Positions 36,066 to 45,280 are shown, counted from the stretch's first letter. The stretch: DNA of 64,000 bases from PHAA01 sp040217755 (GCA_040217755.1 JBEHWJ010000003.1:29767-93766), one strand, 5' to 3'. Notes: generated by a model not told the origin, from the sequence alone. A program made the numbers and translations.

Positions 36066-36524
36066 ATGGATAGGTTTGATCTCAATGAAGACGACTATTA
36101 TGCGGTCATCGTCGCTAAGAATGTGGCCCGGCGGCTGCTCCAGCATCCTGATATACAACCTCGCCAGGTGATCGGCCTGGGCAACGCCCTTTACGCACTG
36201 GACCGTCTTCCGCAGCCCACTCCCGGGGCCCATTGCGATTATAGCATTGTTTTCAGCCAATTTAGCGACGGATTCGAGATGACCCGTTACATCTCCTTCC
36301 ACATCTCCGCCAACGACTTCCGTCTATGCCGGGGTGGTAATAATTTCGACCGCACTGTAGGGGAGGACCAATTCAACGAACCTCTATGGGAGGTAAGGAA
36401 AGACGGGTATCGAAATACCGGCGGCATCCTGGACACGGTGGAAGATTCCTGCGAAGCCCTTTTGACAAGGGGGGCGGTCATCAGAGTCGCTGACCGCTCC
36501 ACCATCACCTTCAAAGCAGAGTAG
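36066..36524 (+). CDS. Protein of unknown function (152 aa)
   Basis: Not recognised. A soluble, acidic, 152-residue product without a signal peptide, with a single conserved-looking core around GAHCDYSIVFSQFSDGFEMTRY and IRVADRSTITFKAE at the end. ATG 36066 lies 9 bases behind AAAGG, better than ATG 36057. The gene has its own good promoter and ends at a bidirectional hairpin, so it is monocistronic and likely expressed. Confidence 0.65.
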   Translation: MDRFDLNEDDYYAVIVAKNVARRLLQHPDIQPRQVIGLGNALYALDRLPQPTPGAHCDYSIVFSQFSDGFEMTRYISFHISANDFRLCRGGNNFDRTVGEDQFNEPLWEVRKDGYRNTGGILDTVEDSCEALLTRGAVIRVADRSTITFKAE

Positions 36525-36551
36525 GGGTGAATGACAAAGCTCCCCATAACA

Positions 36552-36577
36552 AAAGGCCCCTCCTGAGAAGGGCCTTT
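36552..36577. terminator. Bidirectional terminator
   Basis: AAAGGCCC (36552-36559) and GGGCCTTT (36570-36577) form a perfect stem between two convergent genes, with short T-runs on both strands. Confidence 0.8.
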
Positions 36578-36629
36578 GTTCCAATACCGCGTTATCGTCC
36601 AAACGGATCATGAATACACCTAATTTTAA

Positions 36630-37469
36630 TTAATTTATGTCTTCTTTTTTGGCGGCCGTTTCCTTCTTGGAGCCTGCTGCCGGGGGCACTTCCGCTTTTT
36701 TAGCCAAGTTTTGATATTGCTTGGTCAGGTCCATGAGTTTCTGGGACAGGTCCCCTACCTGCGCGGTCAGGCTGGACACCATATTTTGGTTGGCCTTGTT
36801 GGCTTCGCCAAAGGTGTTCATGACCGCGTCCTGGACCATCTGCTGGACCTGGGCCTGGTTGCTCTTGATCTGCTTGTTCAGATCAGCAACCTGGCCCGAC
36901 AGACCGGCAAGCAAGGCCTTATTCGCCTTCTCCCCCTGTTCAAACGTATTCATTACTATATCTTTGACCATCTTCTGCAGCGTGGACTGGCTGCCCTGAA
37001 ACTGCTTGGTCATCTCTGCCACCTTGGTGCTCAAACCGGCGACCATATCTTGACGGGATTTCTCCGTCTGCGCATAGGTCCTGGCCACGCTTTCTTCGAC
37101 CATCTTGCGAACCTGGTCCTGGTTTTTACGTACCTGGCTGTTCAAGTCCTGAACCTGACCAGTCAGATCAGAAATCAACTGCTGATTGGCCTTGTTGACC
37201 TGCTCATAGGTATTTGCAAAAGCAGCCTCAGTCATCTTCTGGAACTGCTCCTTGTTTTTGCGCATCTGTTTTTTAAGCTCTTCCTCGAACTTGGTCATCT
37301 CTTCGAAAGCGGCCTTGCTCTTCTCCATTTGCTGGCGGGCCGCTTCTTCTATCTGTTCCTGGGTTGCGGTCAGGCTTTTCATGTTCATCGACCAGAAATC
37401 CCACATCTTTTCCATAGAGTCTTCAATGAGCTTGAAGCTCTTGGCTAAATTGTCCTTGGCATCAAACAT
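36630..37469 (-). CDS. Phasin-like coiled-coil protein with four 44-residue repeats
   Basis: A 279-residue, Gln/Lys-rich, almost wholly helical protein. Residues 1-75 form a head shared with the product of the gene at 41517 (both start with DxKxNLAKS then KMWDxW). Residues 76-251 consist of four exact-length 44-residue units with consensus xxKMVxxxVxxTYxQ followed by LxxQVxDLxxQ. The tail is Lys/Ala-rich, as in phasins and other PHA-granule proteins. It probably coats storage granules or forms a scaffold. The gene has AAGGAGG before its ATG, its own promoter, and a PhaJ-like gene next to it. The granule role is inference. Confidence 0.7.
   Translation of the reverse strand: MFDAKDNLAKSFKLIEDSMEKMWDFWSMNMKSLTATQEQIEEAARQQMEKSKAAFEEMTKFEEELKKQMRKNKEQFQKMTEAAFANTYEQVNKANQQLISDLTGQVQDLNSQVRKNQDQVRKMVEESVARTYAQTEKSRQDMVAGLSTKVAEMTKQFQGSQSTLQKMVKDIVMNTFEQGEKANKALLAGLSGQVADLNKQIKSNQAQVQQMVQDAVMNTFGEANKANQNMVSSLTAQVGDLSQKLMDLTKQYQNLAKKAEVPPAAGSKKETAAKKEDIN
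36717..37244 (-). repeat. Four in-frame 132-bp repeats inside the phasin-like gene
   Basis: Codons 76-119, 120-163, 164-207 and 208-251 encode four aligned 44-residue units. They are diverged at the DNA level but conserved in length and in the KMV, TY/TF and QV-DL positions. Confidence 0.8.
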
Positions 37470-37537
37470 TCCAATTATCCTCCTTAAATTCGCGTTCTAA
37501 ACAGAATTTGACATCCATTTGGGATAACGCAAATTAC

Positions 37538-37567
37538 ATAATATCACGTTGTTCTATCGCATGTAAA
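37538..37567 (-). promoter_or_regulatory. Promoter of the repeat-containing phasin-like gene
   Basis: Minus-strand TTTACA (37567-37562) and TATTAT (37543-37538) are 18 bases apart, about 70 bases before the start codon. Confidence 0.6.
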
Positions 37568-37601
37568 CTAGAAGTTTGATGGATGCGGGGGGCCAGGAAA
37601 C

Positions 37602-38030
37602 CTATTTATCCCGCTTGCGGACCGGCATCATGATGGCTTCACCGTCGACCACCATCTCATGCCTTTGATTGGTACAATAAGTATGCAGCCAGACCCGATT
37701 TTTCTCCTCGTCCTTTTTGGTGACCTCCACAGTCGAGGTTATGGTGTCCTCGATAAATATGGGACGCCGGAAATTGCAGGATTGGTAGATATAGATGGAG
37801 CCGGGACCAGGCAGTTGGGTCCCCAATACCGTTGAGATAAAGCCGATCGACAATATACCATGGGCTATCCTCTTGCCGAAACTGGTCTCACTGGCAAACT
37901 CCGCATCAATATGGGCCGGGTTGAAATCCCCGGTCACCCCTGCGATCGAGTAGACGTCGTATTCGGTGACCGTCTTGGTGAACGATGCCGTGTCACCTAT
38001 ATTAATTTCCTGAACTGTTTTGCCGAGCAT
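37602..38030 (-). CDS. MaoC-type (R)-specific enoyl-CoA hydratase
   Basis: Hot-dog-fold hydratase of 142 residues that converts trans-2-enoyl-CoA to (R)-3-hydroxyacyl-CoA, the route from beta-oxidation into polyhydroxyalkanoate. The hydratase-2 motif is GDFNPAHID with Asp35 and His40, and RIAHGILSIG follows. The length matches single-domain PhaJ. Its neighbours are a phasin-like gene and, further right, an enoyl-CoA hydratase. It may instead serve another hydratase role, because no PHA synthase is in the window. Confidence 0.85.
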   Translation of the reverse strand: MLGKTVQEINIGDTASFTKTVTEYDVYSIAGVTGDFNPAHIDAEFASETSFGKRIAHGILSIGFISTVLGTQLPGPGSIYIYQSCNFRRPIFIEDTITSTVEVTKKDEEKNRVWLHTYCTNQRHEMVVDGEAIMMPVRKRDK

Positions 38031-38567
38031 ATGCCTTCTCCTTTCAACTTTCCGTTCTATCTATGATTTCCTGTCATATTATATCTGATAACCTTCCTTT
38101 TGGCATGCAATTTCTGGCATAGCAACCAGTCATAACCCAAGGAGGGGGACCATCTCTTCCCAAGCATAGCAGCTGGGATTGGGGTTAAACTACATTATCC
38201 CCATAAGATCAGCCAGCCCGCGCACCAGACTTATAGCGATTAAGACCCCGTCCCTATTTGGCTGCAGCACAAGGTTTCAAATGGCCGCACACTAAATAGA
38301 TTACTATCCGCGGGTTATGATTATGCCCGATACCGGACCAAACCTCTCGCCCTTAACCCGGTACGGAATTCCGGCCCCCACATGCCTGACAGCATTGGAG
38401 TCAAGGTTATTAATCCCGGAGAGAGAAAGGTTTTTGTAGTATATGCCAGGATTCCAGGTTTGAAAACCGAGAGCAGGATTATCCGTCATAAATCGACACG
38501 GACCGAATATACCTATATTAGACCCGCTCTTCTGCAGGCGAAATATCAGGAAAGGAGGTTTGGGGCG
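38031..38567. other. Intergenic stretch without a convincing gene
   Basis: 537 bases between a minus-strand and a plus-strand gene. It should hold the promoters of both; a TATAAT reads leftward near 38085, but no matching -35 was found. An open frame from 38382 continues into the next gene but lacks a ribosome binding site and coding character. Nothing else is seen. Confidence 0.5.
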
Positions 38568-38783
38568 ATGAATCTATGGGTGGCTGTATTGGCTGTCATT
38601 TCTGGTGTGTTGGGATTCTTCTGGCAGCCGTTGTTCTTGGGGATAGCTGCTATAGTATTGGGCGGCCTGGGAGAATTTATAGCTAAATCAGCCCGATCCA
38701 CGGCTACACCGACAACCAAGAAATTGGATTGGGTGGCCATCGCCGCCGGTCTCGCCGGCTTGATCCTTTATTTCGCGAGGTAA
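38568..38783 (+). CDS. Small two-helix membrane protein
   Basis: A 71-residue product with two hydrophobic helices (about 3-19 and 21-38) and a third shorter one near the C-terminus, similar in pattern to small DUF4190-type proteins. ATG 38568 follows AAGGAGG at normal spacing. A strong hairpin ends the unit. Function unknown. Confidence 0.65.
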   Translation: MNLWVAVLAVISGVLGFFWQPLFLGIAAIVLGGLGEFIAKSARSTATPTTKKLDWVAIAAGLAGLILYFAR

Positions 38784-38813
38784 CGGTTTCGGACCGTCAG
38801 AATGAATATTAAA

Positions 38814-38839
38814 GCGGGTCCCCCTGACAAAGGACCCGC
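38814..38839. terminator. Bidirectional terminator
   Basis: GCGGGTCC (38814-38821) and GGACCCGC (38832-38839) form a perfect stem between convergent genes, followed by ATTTC on the plus strand. Confidence 0.8.
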
Positions 38840-38865
38840 ATTTCTGTATTCCATGGTATAGAAAC

Positions 38866-39258
38866 TTACCCATCGATGGGCTCTTTATTTATGCCTTCAT
38901 CTTTCTCTATGGCCAGGACCTCTTTCTTTAAGGTAACTCCTGTCGGCTGGAGTTCTTGTACCATCTGCTTGTATATGCGAACATCCTGGATATCAAAGGG
39001 CTTCACCTGGTAATCCAGGCGCTCTTCCCGCAGGGGGAACCGGATCGTTTCCACTTTGGACTCTGTCCCGGCCGTATCGCGGTCGAGGTACTTCCACTTT
39101 ACTACCAGTTCTTCACGGCGGACCGGGACGGTTATTGTCCTTTCCTCGGTGATGGTTTCCTTGTGCCAGTCGACTACCCCGATGGGCACCCGATGCGTCT
39201 GTGAAGAAGGGACCTCTTCCTTTAATATCAACTTCTGTCCGCCAGGGTTATCGTCCAT
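38866..39258 (-). CDS. DUF2382 (YsnF/AvaK) domain protein
   Basis: A soluble 130-residue protein with the YsnF/AvaK-type domain: the EETITEERTITVPVRREELVV-like strand pattern with basic and acidic pairs. Such proteins are general-stress or surface-linked in Bacillus and cyanobacteria, without a known activity. ATG 39258 is preceded by AAGAGGAAG. It is followed upstream by a second DUF2382 gene, so the pair probably arose by duplication. Confidence 0.75.
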   Translation of the reverse strand: MDDNPGGQKLILKEEVPSSQTHRVPIGVVDWHKETITEERTITVPVRREELVVKWKYLDRDTAGTESKVETIRFPLREERLDYQVKPFDIQDVRIYKQMVQELQPTGVTLKKEVLAIEKDEGINKEPIDG

Positions 39259-39365
39259 GCTGCTTCCTCTTACGTTCCAAAACACCTACCGGCAAGTGAA
39301 ATATTAAAGAATAATCGGATCAATTAAACTTATCCAGACCAGGCTGGCTCCTGATCCTCATCAGG

Positions 39366-39848
39366 TTAGGATAGATGATCATGATCATCGACAATCCGGG
39401 CCTCGCCATCTTTATTTATGCGGGCCTCCTCATGCCGGATCGTCTCAGTGACCTCGCGGTCCTCTTCCATTTCCCGTTTACGCGCCGATACCTCGCCGGT
39501 TACCATGGTATGCTTACCTACCTCGACTCTCTCTTCACCAACCGACATGCTGAAATGTTCATCATCATCTTCGCCGATGGGCCGATCACTGGGTTCGTTT
39601 ACGGCTTTTCTTTCGATGACCACCTCGTCACGAGAGACTGGGACATGGACGGTCTGCCGTTCCTCGATTATTTCCTTGCCTACCTCTACCTTGCCGATAT
39701 CAACCCGATTCTTGGAGATATCCAGTTCCTCTTTACGCAGTTTGACCGATTTTTCGTCGACGTCCCGGTTTTTTTCGTGTTCAAAGGCGTCATCCTGGCC
39801 CTCGTCATTACTTTTTCCGGTGCCGAAAATCTGTGAAAACCAATTCAT
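39366..39848 (-). CDS. DUF2382 (YsnF/AvaK) domain protein, acidic paralogue
   Basis: A 160-residue, highly charged protein. Its central strand set VHVPVSRDEVVIERKAV is the DUF2382 core, and a second half EERVEVGKHTMVTGEVSARKR repeats the pattern. The N-terminus MNWFSQIFG is amphipathic. ATG 39848 is preceded by GAGGAGG. It lies 107 bases upstream of its paralogue and is likely cotranscribed with it. Confidence 0.75.
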   Translation of the reverse strand: MNWFSQIFGTGKSNDEGQDDAFEHEKNRDVDEKSVKLRKEELDISKNRVDIGKVEVGKEIIEERQTVHVPVSRDEVVIERKAVNEPSDRPIGEDDDEHFSMSVGEERVEVGKHTMVTGEVSARKREMEEDREVTETIRHEEARINKDGEARIVDDHDHLS

Positions 39849-40110
39849 ATTATGCCTCCTCATAAAATTAATCCACTAATATTTTTTCCCTGCCGCCAAG
39901 CTATTATTATGGTTAATTAAGCCTATAAATTGGCCTCAGTCTAATAGTTTTTGGGGTTTTCGGTGTAATATTTTGCCTGAATATTGCCGGTCAAGGTACA
40001 ATTACACTAGTGAAAATTTTAATAAAGCAAAAATGGGGGTTAAAAAAACAAAACCGATACCGCATATCCAAGCGCGGCGTTACCAAATGATAGGATGGAA
40101 AGGAGCATGG

Positions 40111-40875
40111 GTGATCATGACGGAAGAAAAACTTGTTATAACTGAGAAGGATAAGGGCATCGGCTGGATTACCATGAACCGGCCGGCGGCCCTGAATGCC
40201 CTGACCCTGGATATGTTGGACGGGGTCCGGGCAGCAGTGTTGGCGGCCGACGATGATCCCGACATCGGGGTGATTGTGATCACTGGTACCGGCCGGGCCT
40301 GGTGCACCGGTCTCGATTTGAAAGCCCTGGGAGAGATAAAATTTAAAGGCGGAGCGGTGGGACCGGTAATCGACAACTGTGGACGGGCTCTGATCGAGGC
40401 CATCGAGTCCGCTGCCAAGGTCGTTATCGCCGCGGTCAATGGCTGGGTTTTCACCGGGGGGCTGGAACTGCTGTTGTGCACTGATATCATCATTGCTTCT
40501 GAGGACGCCCAGTTCGGGGACACCCACTGCAAATTCGGCATCCGACCCAGCTGGGGTATGAGCCAGCGCCTGCCCCGCATAATCGGAATCAACCGGGCCC
40601 GCTACCACACCTTCACCGCCCAGAACATCACCGCCCGGCAAGCCAAGGAATATGGACTGGCCAGCCTGGTAGTACCGGCAGCCCAACTGCGGGAAGAGGT
40701 TGAAAGGGTGGCCACCATGATAATGCAGAACAGCCGGGAGGCCATCGCCGCCAACAAAGCCCTCTACAACCGGGGCTGGCAGACCACTTTGCGGGAAGGC
40801 CTGGAGAACGTGGAATACCGGCAGAGCTTCGAGATCAACGATACCAACCAGCGATTGGCTAAGTTTCTGAAATAG
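40111..40875 (+). CDS. Enoyl-CoA hydratase/isomerase family protein
   Basis: Crotonase-fold protein (254 residues) probably hydrating trans-2-enoyl-CoA in beta-oxidation. The oxyanion-hole segments are CTGLDLKALGE and NGWVFTGGLELLLCTDI. The canonical catalytic Glu of GxxE sites appears as GGLEL, but the second catalytic Glu position (usually in FGxPE) is occupied by FGDTHCKFGI, so it could have another crotonase activity. GTG 40111 lies 5 bases after GGAG and ATG 40117 is possible. Confidence 0.85.
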   Translation: MIMTEEKLVITEKDKGIGWITMNRPAALNALTLDMLDGVRAAVLAADDDPDIGVIVITGTGRAWCTGLDLKALGEIKFKGGAVGPVIDNCGRALIEAIESAAKVVIAAVNGWVFTGGLELLLCTDIIIASEDAQFGDTHCKFGIRPSWGMSQRLPRIIGINRARYHTFTAQNITARQAKEYGLASLVVPAAQLREEVERVATMIMQNSREAIAANKALYNRGWQTTLREGLENVEYRQSFEINDTNQRLAKFLK

Positions 40876-41009
40876 GCAGGTATCAGTTAATTGAATTTAA
40901 TTAATTTAGCATTTATGGCTTGTTATACCCGCTTTGACTGCCAATACCGGGGACTTTAGCACATATAAATACTAAGTTCACCCCAAACTAGATGTGAGGA
41001 GGTGTCGAA

Positions 41010-41141
41010 GTGGAAAAAGAAGAAATCAACGCCCTGCGCTATGCCGGAGCCGAATCACCGGGGTTCAAACTCAACCAAGGTCAGGAAATGGATTATCTGC
41101 TCGCCATCACGATCGCCAAGGCCGCCAGATCCAGGATTTAG
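41010..41141 (+). CDS. Small protein of unknown function (43 aa)
   Basis: GTG at 41010 lies 7 bases after GAGGAGG; the 43-residue product (MEKEEINALRYAGAESPGF start, helical tail ending AKAARSRI) has good codon character. Unknown function; short length keeps confidence moderate. Confidence 0.4.
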   Translation: MEKEEINALRYAGAESPGFKLNQGQEMDYLLAITIAKAARSRI

Positions 41142-41516
41142 CTCCACTTGCCGATGGGTACAGTGCAACTGTTGGGTTGGATGGTTGCATGGATTTGATT
41201 TCCCCCATCCCAGATCATTTACCGATGTTTTATTCTACAAAGCACCCGATTTTCTGCCCATACCGGACATCATAGCCTCAACCTAGACTCTATTCCATTA
41301 ATTTCCCCCAATTCTGTGCATTTCGTCGATAAAATACCCTCTTGTTTTTTGTTGTAAAAAACTGGGATTGTTGTTACAATGTACAAGCATTCCATTGAAA
41401 ATAGTACAGTCTGTATCTGGGCGAGGCTGCCGGTAGCCAAACGGCAAAGCCGGTAATGGGGGTCCAAATCAGTGGACATCTATCCCAAGGGGCGTAATAC
41501 GAAGGAGGGTGTAAAG
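41142..41516. other. Intergenic stretch with a strong promoter
   Basis: 375 bases between a small gene and the second phasin-like gene. It contains the promoter at 41352-41380 and a leader of about 130 bases. No RNA family is recognised, although a GC-rich segment around 41423-41460 (GAGGCTGCCGG with CCGGTAATGGG later) may fold. Confidence 0.55.
41352..41380 (+). promoter_or_regulatory. SigA-type promoter of the second phasin-like gene
   Basis: TTGTAA (41352-41357) and TACAAT (41375-41380) are 17 bases apart. Confidence 0.72.
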
Positions 41517-41840
41517 TTGGTAGACAGTAAACAGAACCTGGCCAAGAGTATCGATATGGCCAACAATGCCGCGGACAAGATGTGGGATCTTTGGTTGGCA
41601 GGATTGAAGACTTATGACTGGAGTCATGAAAAATTGGACAATATGGCCCGGGTACAATTGGACCTGAATAAGGCCGCCCGTGAAGACGCTATCCGAATGC
41701 TGCAGGAGACAGCTGCCCGAGTGCGCAGAAACCAAAACCAGTTCCAGAGGATGTTTGAGGAAGCCGTATTGAATACCTATGAACCGTTGAACGTGTTCCA
41801 GGCTTTTGCCAGCCGCGGTATCGAAACTTCCCTCAAATAA
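41517..41840 (+). CDS. Second phasin-like coiled-coil protein (short paralogue)
   Basis: A 107-residue helical protein starting at TTG 41517, 8 bases after GGAGG. Its first 35 residues (VDSKQNLAKS, then DKMWDLWLAGLK) match the head of the repeat protein at 36630, and its end (NQFQRMFEEAVLNTYEP) matches the start of one 44-residue unit, so it is a paralogue reduced to head plus half a repeat. Probably granule-associated or a partner of the long protein. It has its own strong promoter. Confidence 0.72.
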   Translation: MVDSKQNLAKSIDMANNAADKMWDLWLAGLKTYDWSHEKLDNMARVQLDLNKAAREDAIRMLQETAARVRRNQNQFQRMFEEAVLNTYEPLNVFQAFASRGIETSLK

Positions 41841-41943
41841 ATCCGGTTAGATCGGCTCAAATACAGGCCTGGATTGCACTCGGACCACCCATCAATTGAA
41901 TAGAATCCGAAGGAGGGGGTCCGGTCGGGCGCTCTCCTTTTCA

Positions 41944-43476
41944 CTATGCCGGGGGTGGGAATATGACCGTGACCCTGGTTCCGGCTGGACCGGTCTCTAT
42001 CTTGATCCTGGCATCATGTCGTTCGGCTATGCTATAACAAACCGCCAGACCCAATCCGCTGCCCGTTTCTTTGGTCGTTACGAAGGGACTGCCCAGTCTG
42101 CCCAATATTGCTTCCGGAATCCCCTGGCCATGGTCTTCCACCTGCAGGTTAATCCCTCCCTGGTCGGCGAAAGTGCGGATGGTTAGGGTTTCCCCTTCTG
42201 TCATGGCTTCTATCCCGTTGCGGGCCAAATTCAAAAGCATCTGTCGAAATTCTCCATCGTCAAGCAGCACCGGGGGCACCTTGCGTAATTTGGTCTTGAC
42301 GGCGATATCCTTCCCTGAGGCTTCGGCAATGATCACTGGTATCAGGGTTGTTACCCGGTTGTTTAGGCTCTGGGCTTTCAGTTCGATGAGGTTCATCTGG
42401 GAGAGGGATAGAAACGAAGAGACTATCTCATTGACCCGATCTATCTCTGCAACCATCAGCCGCATATCTTCGTGGTCTTCCCGGTAATTCTCATCATTCT
42501 GAAATAATTGCAGGAATCCCTTGATAGTTGTCATGGGATTCCTCACCTCGTGGGCGATGCTGGCGGCCATCTGGCCGATGACGTGCAGGTTTTCCATCCT
42601 TACCATTTCCGTCTGGTATCGTCTCAACTGAGTTATATCGATACCGATGGAAAGGACGCACTCCTCCCCCTCCCAGTTTATGATCACCCCGGAAACCAAT
42701 ACCGAACCATCTTCCCCGGAGGGGCTGCGGTAGTTGCATTCAAAGCTTTTCACCAGGCCCTGCTCCGCCACCATCTCATAAAAACGATAGATGGCCGGCG
42801 GCATTTTCTTGCCCTTTCCCTGTAACGCGGCTATATCTTTCCTGGTCATATTACTGAAAGCCAGGAAAGCGTCGTTGACCTCGACTATCCTTTTATCCTT
42901 ACTGGAGACGATGATGGTGGGCAGGGGCAGATTGTCGAACAACTGGTAGAACAGTTTTTTCGATCGGTTTAGCTCCGACTTGGCTTGCTGACGCCAGGTG
43001 ATATCCTGGAGTGAACCCAACCTATATTTTTCTCCTTCTGCATTGGCGGGGAAAATAGCCTGGCGGCGACTGGTGATATCGACCAGGGAATTAAGCAGGC
43101 AGGTTTCTCCATCCACCTCCAGAATGCTGCTTGAAAGCAAAACATATTTGGTGTTGTTATATTTATCCCGGCATTTTATCTCCAAGTTTCTTATGTATCC
43201 ATCCTGACATATTCTTTTTACCAGCTCCTGCCGGGCTTCAGGGTCCACATAGAAGGCCATCTCGCATACGTTCCGGCCGATCAGTTCTTCTCTGGTATAA
43301 CCGGACAATACCCGGCAGACATGGTTCACGTCCAGAATAATCCCGTCTTCATAATGGGTCAGAACCATCAAGACCTGGTTTTCATAAAAGAGTTTAGAGA
43401 ATATGTCGTTAGAGGAAACCCGCAGGTTTTTGAATCGATGTGCTGTATTCACCCCAATTACCCATTCTTTCTCCAA
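41944..43476 (-). CDS. Cytoplasmic PAS-PAS sensor histidine kinase
   Basis: A soluble 510-residue sensor kinase with two PAS domains (about 30-135 and 175-285), then HisKA with the phosphorylated His309 in IAHEVRNPMTT, and HATPase with N-box NLARNGIEAM and G2 box GSGLGLAV. No receiver or transmembrane helix. It resembles the soluble sporulation kinases of Bacillus in architecture. The first PAS has the same YGYTREELIG / R-l-e-i-k-cr pattern as the PAS protein at 58179. No response regulator gene is adjacent, so it is an orphan kinase. Confidence 0.9.
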   Translation of the reverse strand: MEKEWVIGVNTAHRFKNLRVSSNDIFSKLFYENQVLMVLTHYEDGIILDVNHVCRVLSGYTREELIGRNVCEMAFYVDPEARQELVKRICQDGYIRNLEIKCRDKYNNTKYVLLSSSILEVDGETCLLNSLVDITSRRQAIFPANAEGEKYRLGSLQDITWRQQAKSELNRSKKLFYQLFDNLPLPTIIVSSKDKRIVEVNDAFLAFSNMTRKDIAALQGKGKKMPPAIYRFYEMVAEQGLVKSFECNYRSPSGEDGSVLVSGVIINWEGEECVLSIGIDITQLRRYQTEMVRMENLHVIGQMAASIAHEVRNPMTTIKGFLQLFQNDENYREDHEDMRLMVAEIDRVNEIVSSFLSLSQMNLIELKAQSLNNRVTTLIPVIIAEASGKDIAVKTKLRKVPPVLLDDGEFRQMLLNLARNGIEAMTEGETLTIRTFADQGGINLQVEDHGQGIPEAILGRLGSPFVTTKETGSGLGLAVCYSIAERHDARIKIETGPAGTRVTVIFPPPA

Positions 43477-43674
43477 TTTTAAATATATCTATAAAAACGT
43501 TTACATTATATAGATATTTTCCTGATTTGTTTAGGGTAATTTGTCGAATGCCCAACATTATTTTGCAGGCCAGATATTAGGCTTGGTCCCTGGGTTGGTC
43601 GTACCTAAAGATACCCCGGCCAGCGGAGATGACCGGTGTTTATCACAAGTTACCGCAATTTGTCCAGACTTATC

Positions 43675-44997
43675 TCAAACATGGAGTAAGCCCTGTAATA
43701 AAGGATCAGGAGTATACACGTCGGCGGTATTCAAATCTGCCAGAGCAATTTTTCCCAAGGCATGAGCGGCGATAATAATCTCTTCGCGGAAAGCCGTCAA
43801 CAAGTTGCCAATGTTCAGGGCCGCTCGCTCGACATCCAGTTTGTTGGCCCGCTTTGACCCTTCCTGCAACAGGCTCTCGATTGGAAACCAGGGAATGGCT
43901 TTAGTAATTTGATCGGCCAGCATGCCATATATAAGGACTGAATCCAAGATGACCGCACTGGCCCCCAATGCCAATGCTTTGACGCAATCTGCCGGTTCCC
44001 AAAAACGGCCATGGGCGATGACTCCTATTGGTTCGCCCTGCCGCTGCAGGTAGGCTCTGGCTCGGGCCAGGCTCAGGGGGAGAGATAATCCAAAATCTCG
44101 CCCTACCACATTGGGGAGCAGCATACCGGTGTGTTCGGCCCCTTCGAGGACCACCGCGTCCGCCCCGGCCCTGATAGCTTTTTCCAAATTGATCTCCAGG
44201 CTGTCACTGGTCCGTATCCTCACCAGAATCGGCACTCCCGCCCGGTTCTTGATGTCACCAATGGTCTGGTGCAGGTCGGATTCTTTAACAAGGCTATGCT
44301 GCCATACCTGAATCCGGGGGCGGCCATCGGTACGTCTCTGCTGACTGACCGCCATATTTCCCGGAGCCGGCTCGGGCATGGTCAACTCCACTGCCGCCAG
44401 CCCTGCTTGCGCCAAGGGGAGCTCCGCCAACGTTTCACCCGCTGCCAGTTGCCATATCATTCCCCGCGCCGGTCCTGGCCTGGCATTATGGAACCAATCT
44501 CGGTTGACGAACAAGGCGTGATCGCCGATGCCTGCGGCTTGTAGGAATGCTTCCTTTACCATAGGGCTGTAGTGCTCTTTACCGAGTGGTGAAGCCAACA
44601 GCAATGGCATATCCAGGTATAATGGACGCCTGGCTCCGGCACCGATGGTGACGGCGGTGTTGACCCGGGGTTCTTCGCGGCTCATCTGCCCGACGGTTTT
44701 TACCGGGTTGAAATGCAGCGTGTCAAATTCATTGGGCAACCGCATATTCTCGACCGGTTTCAATAAGGCTTTGCCGCGGGTGGCCCGCCGTAGGATATCG
44801 GCCAGAAGAGTCAACGGGATGTTTTCGAATTGGTTGAGGTAAGCCACGAATGAATCCTGGGTCGCGGCTCCGTGGATGATCTTCTTGGCGGTCTTGTCAA
44901 CCGCCAGTTTTATCACCAGCGGGGTTAAGAGCGCAGTAATAGTGGAACCGAGCAATGCTCCCACAAACGACCAAATGTAATGTTGACCCGAGAGCAA
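43675..44997 (-). CDS. Membrane-anchored glutamate-synthase-like FMN protein
   Basis: A 440-residue protein with one N-terminal membrane helix (about 8-30) and a region like the FMN/Fe-S central domain of glutamate synthase large subunit: LYLDMPLLLASP, IRTSDSLEINLEKAIRAGADAVVLEGAEHTG, and IAHGRFWEPADCVKALALGASAVILDS. It lacks a glutaminase domain and the Fe-S cysteines of GltB, so its substrate is unknown. It starts at TTG 44997, 7 bases behind GGGAGG. It is related to standalone archaeal-type GltS domain proteins. Confidence 0.75.
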   Translation of the reverse strand: MLSGQHYIWSFVGALLGSTITALLTPLVIKLAVDKTAKKIIHGAATQDSFVAYLNQFENIPLTLLADILRRATRGKALLKPVENMRLPNEFDTLHFNPVKTVGQMSREEPRVNTAVTIGAGARRPLYLDMPLLLASPLGKEHYSPMVKEAFLQAAGIGDHALFVNRDWFHNARPGPARGMIWQLAAGETLAELPLAQAGLAAVELTMPEPAPGNMAVSQQRRTDGRPRIQVWQHSLVKESDLHQTIGDIKNRAGVPILVRIRTSDSLEINLEKAIRAGADAVVLEGAEHTGMLLPNVVGRDFGLSLPLSLARARAYLQRQGEPIGVIAHGRFWEPADCVKALALGASAVILDSVLIYGMLADQITKAIPWFPIESLLQEGSKRANKLDVERAALNIGNLLTAFREEIIIAAHALGKIALADLNTADVYTPDPLLQGLLHV

Positions 44998-45137
44998 ACC
45001 ATCAACCTCCCAACCACCAAGGTAAATTTATCAGGAACCAGCCCCATCGGGATGGAGCCACCATCCTGCCTTTGGCTTTAGCTTGAACCTTCCACCCGGG
45101 AATTATGCCCTGGTCCAAGGCCCTTCAAAACCAGAAT

Positions 45138-45165
45138 AGGGCTTTCGCCTGGCGGCGAAAGCCCT
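45138..45165. terminator. Strong bidirectional hairpin terminator
   Basis: AGGGCTTTCGCC (45138-45149) and GGCGAAAGCCCT (45154-45165) form a perfect 12-bp stem with a 4-base loop, followed by GATTTTCTG on the plus strand. It lies 116 bases past the end of the minus-strand coiled-coil gene. Confidence 0.85.
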
Positions 45166-45280
45166 GGTGATTTTCTGATTTAGTTTTTCTGTATGGTTGG
45201 TTCCCAAATCGGTTGGTTCTTTTCGATGGCTCTTTCGGTTTCGGGTAGCTGGATTACCGGGATTGATTGGCTTTAAATGA

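Noticed and set aside
38382..38567. N-terminal extension of the small membrane protein gene
   Set aside because: The ribosome binding site points to ATG 38568, and the extension reads as non-coding.
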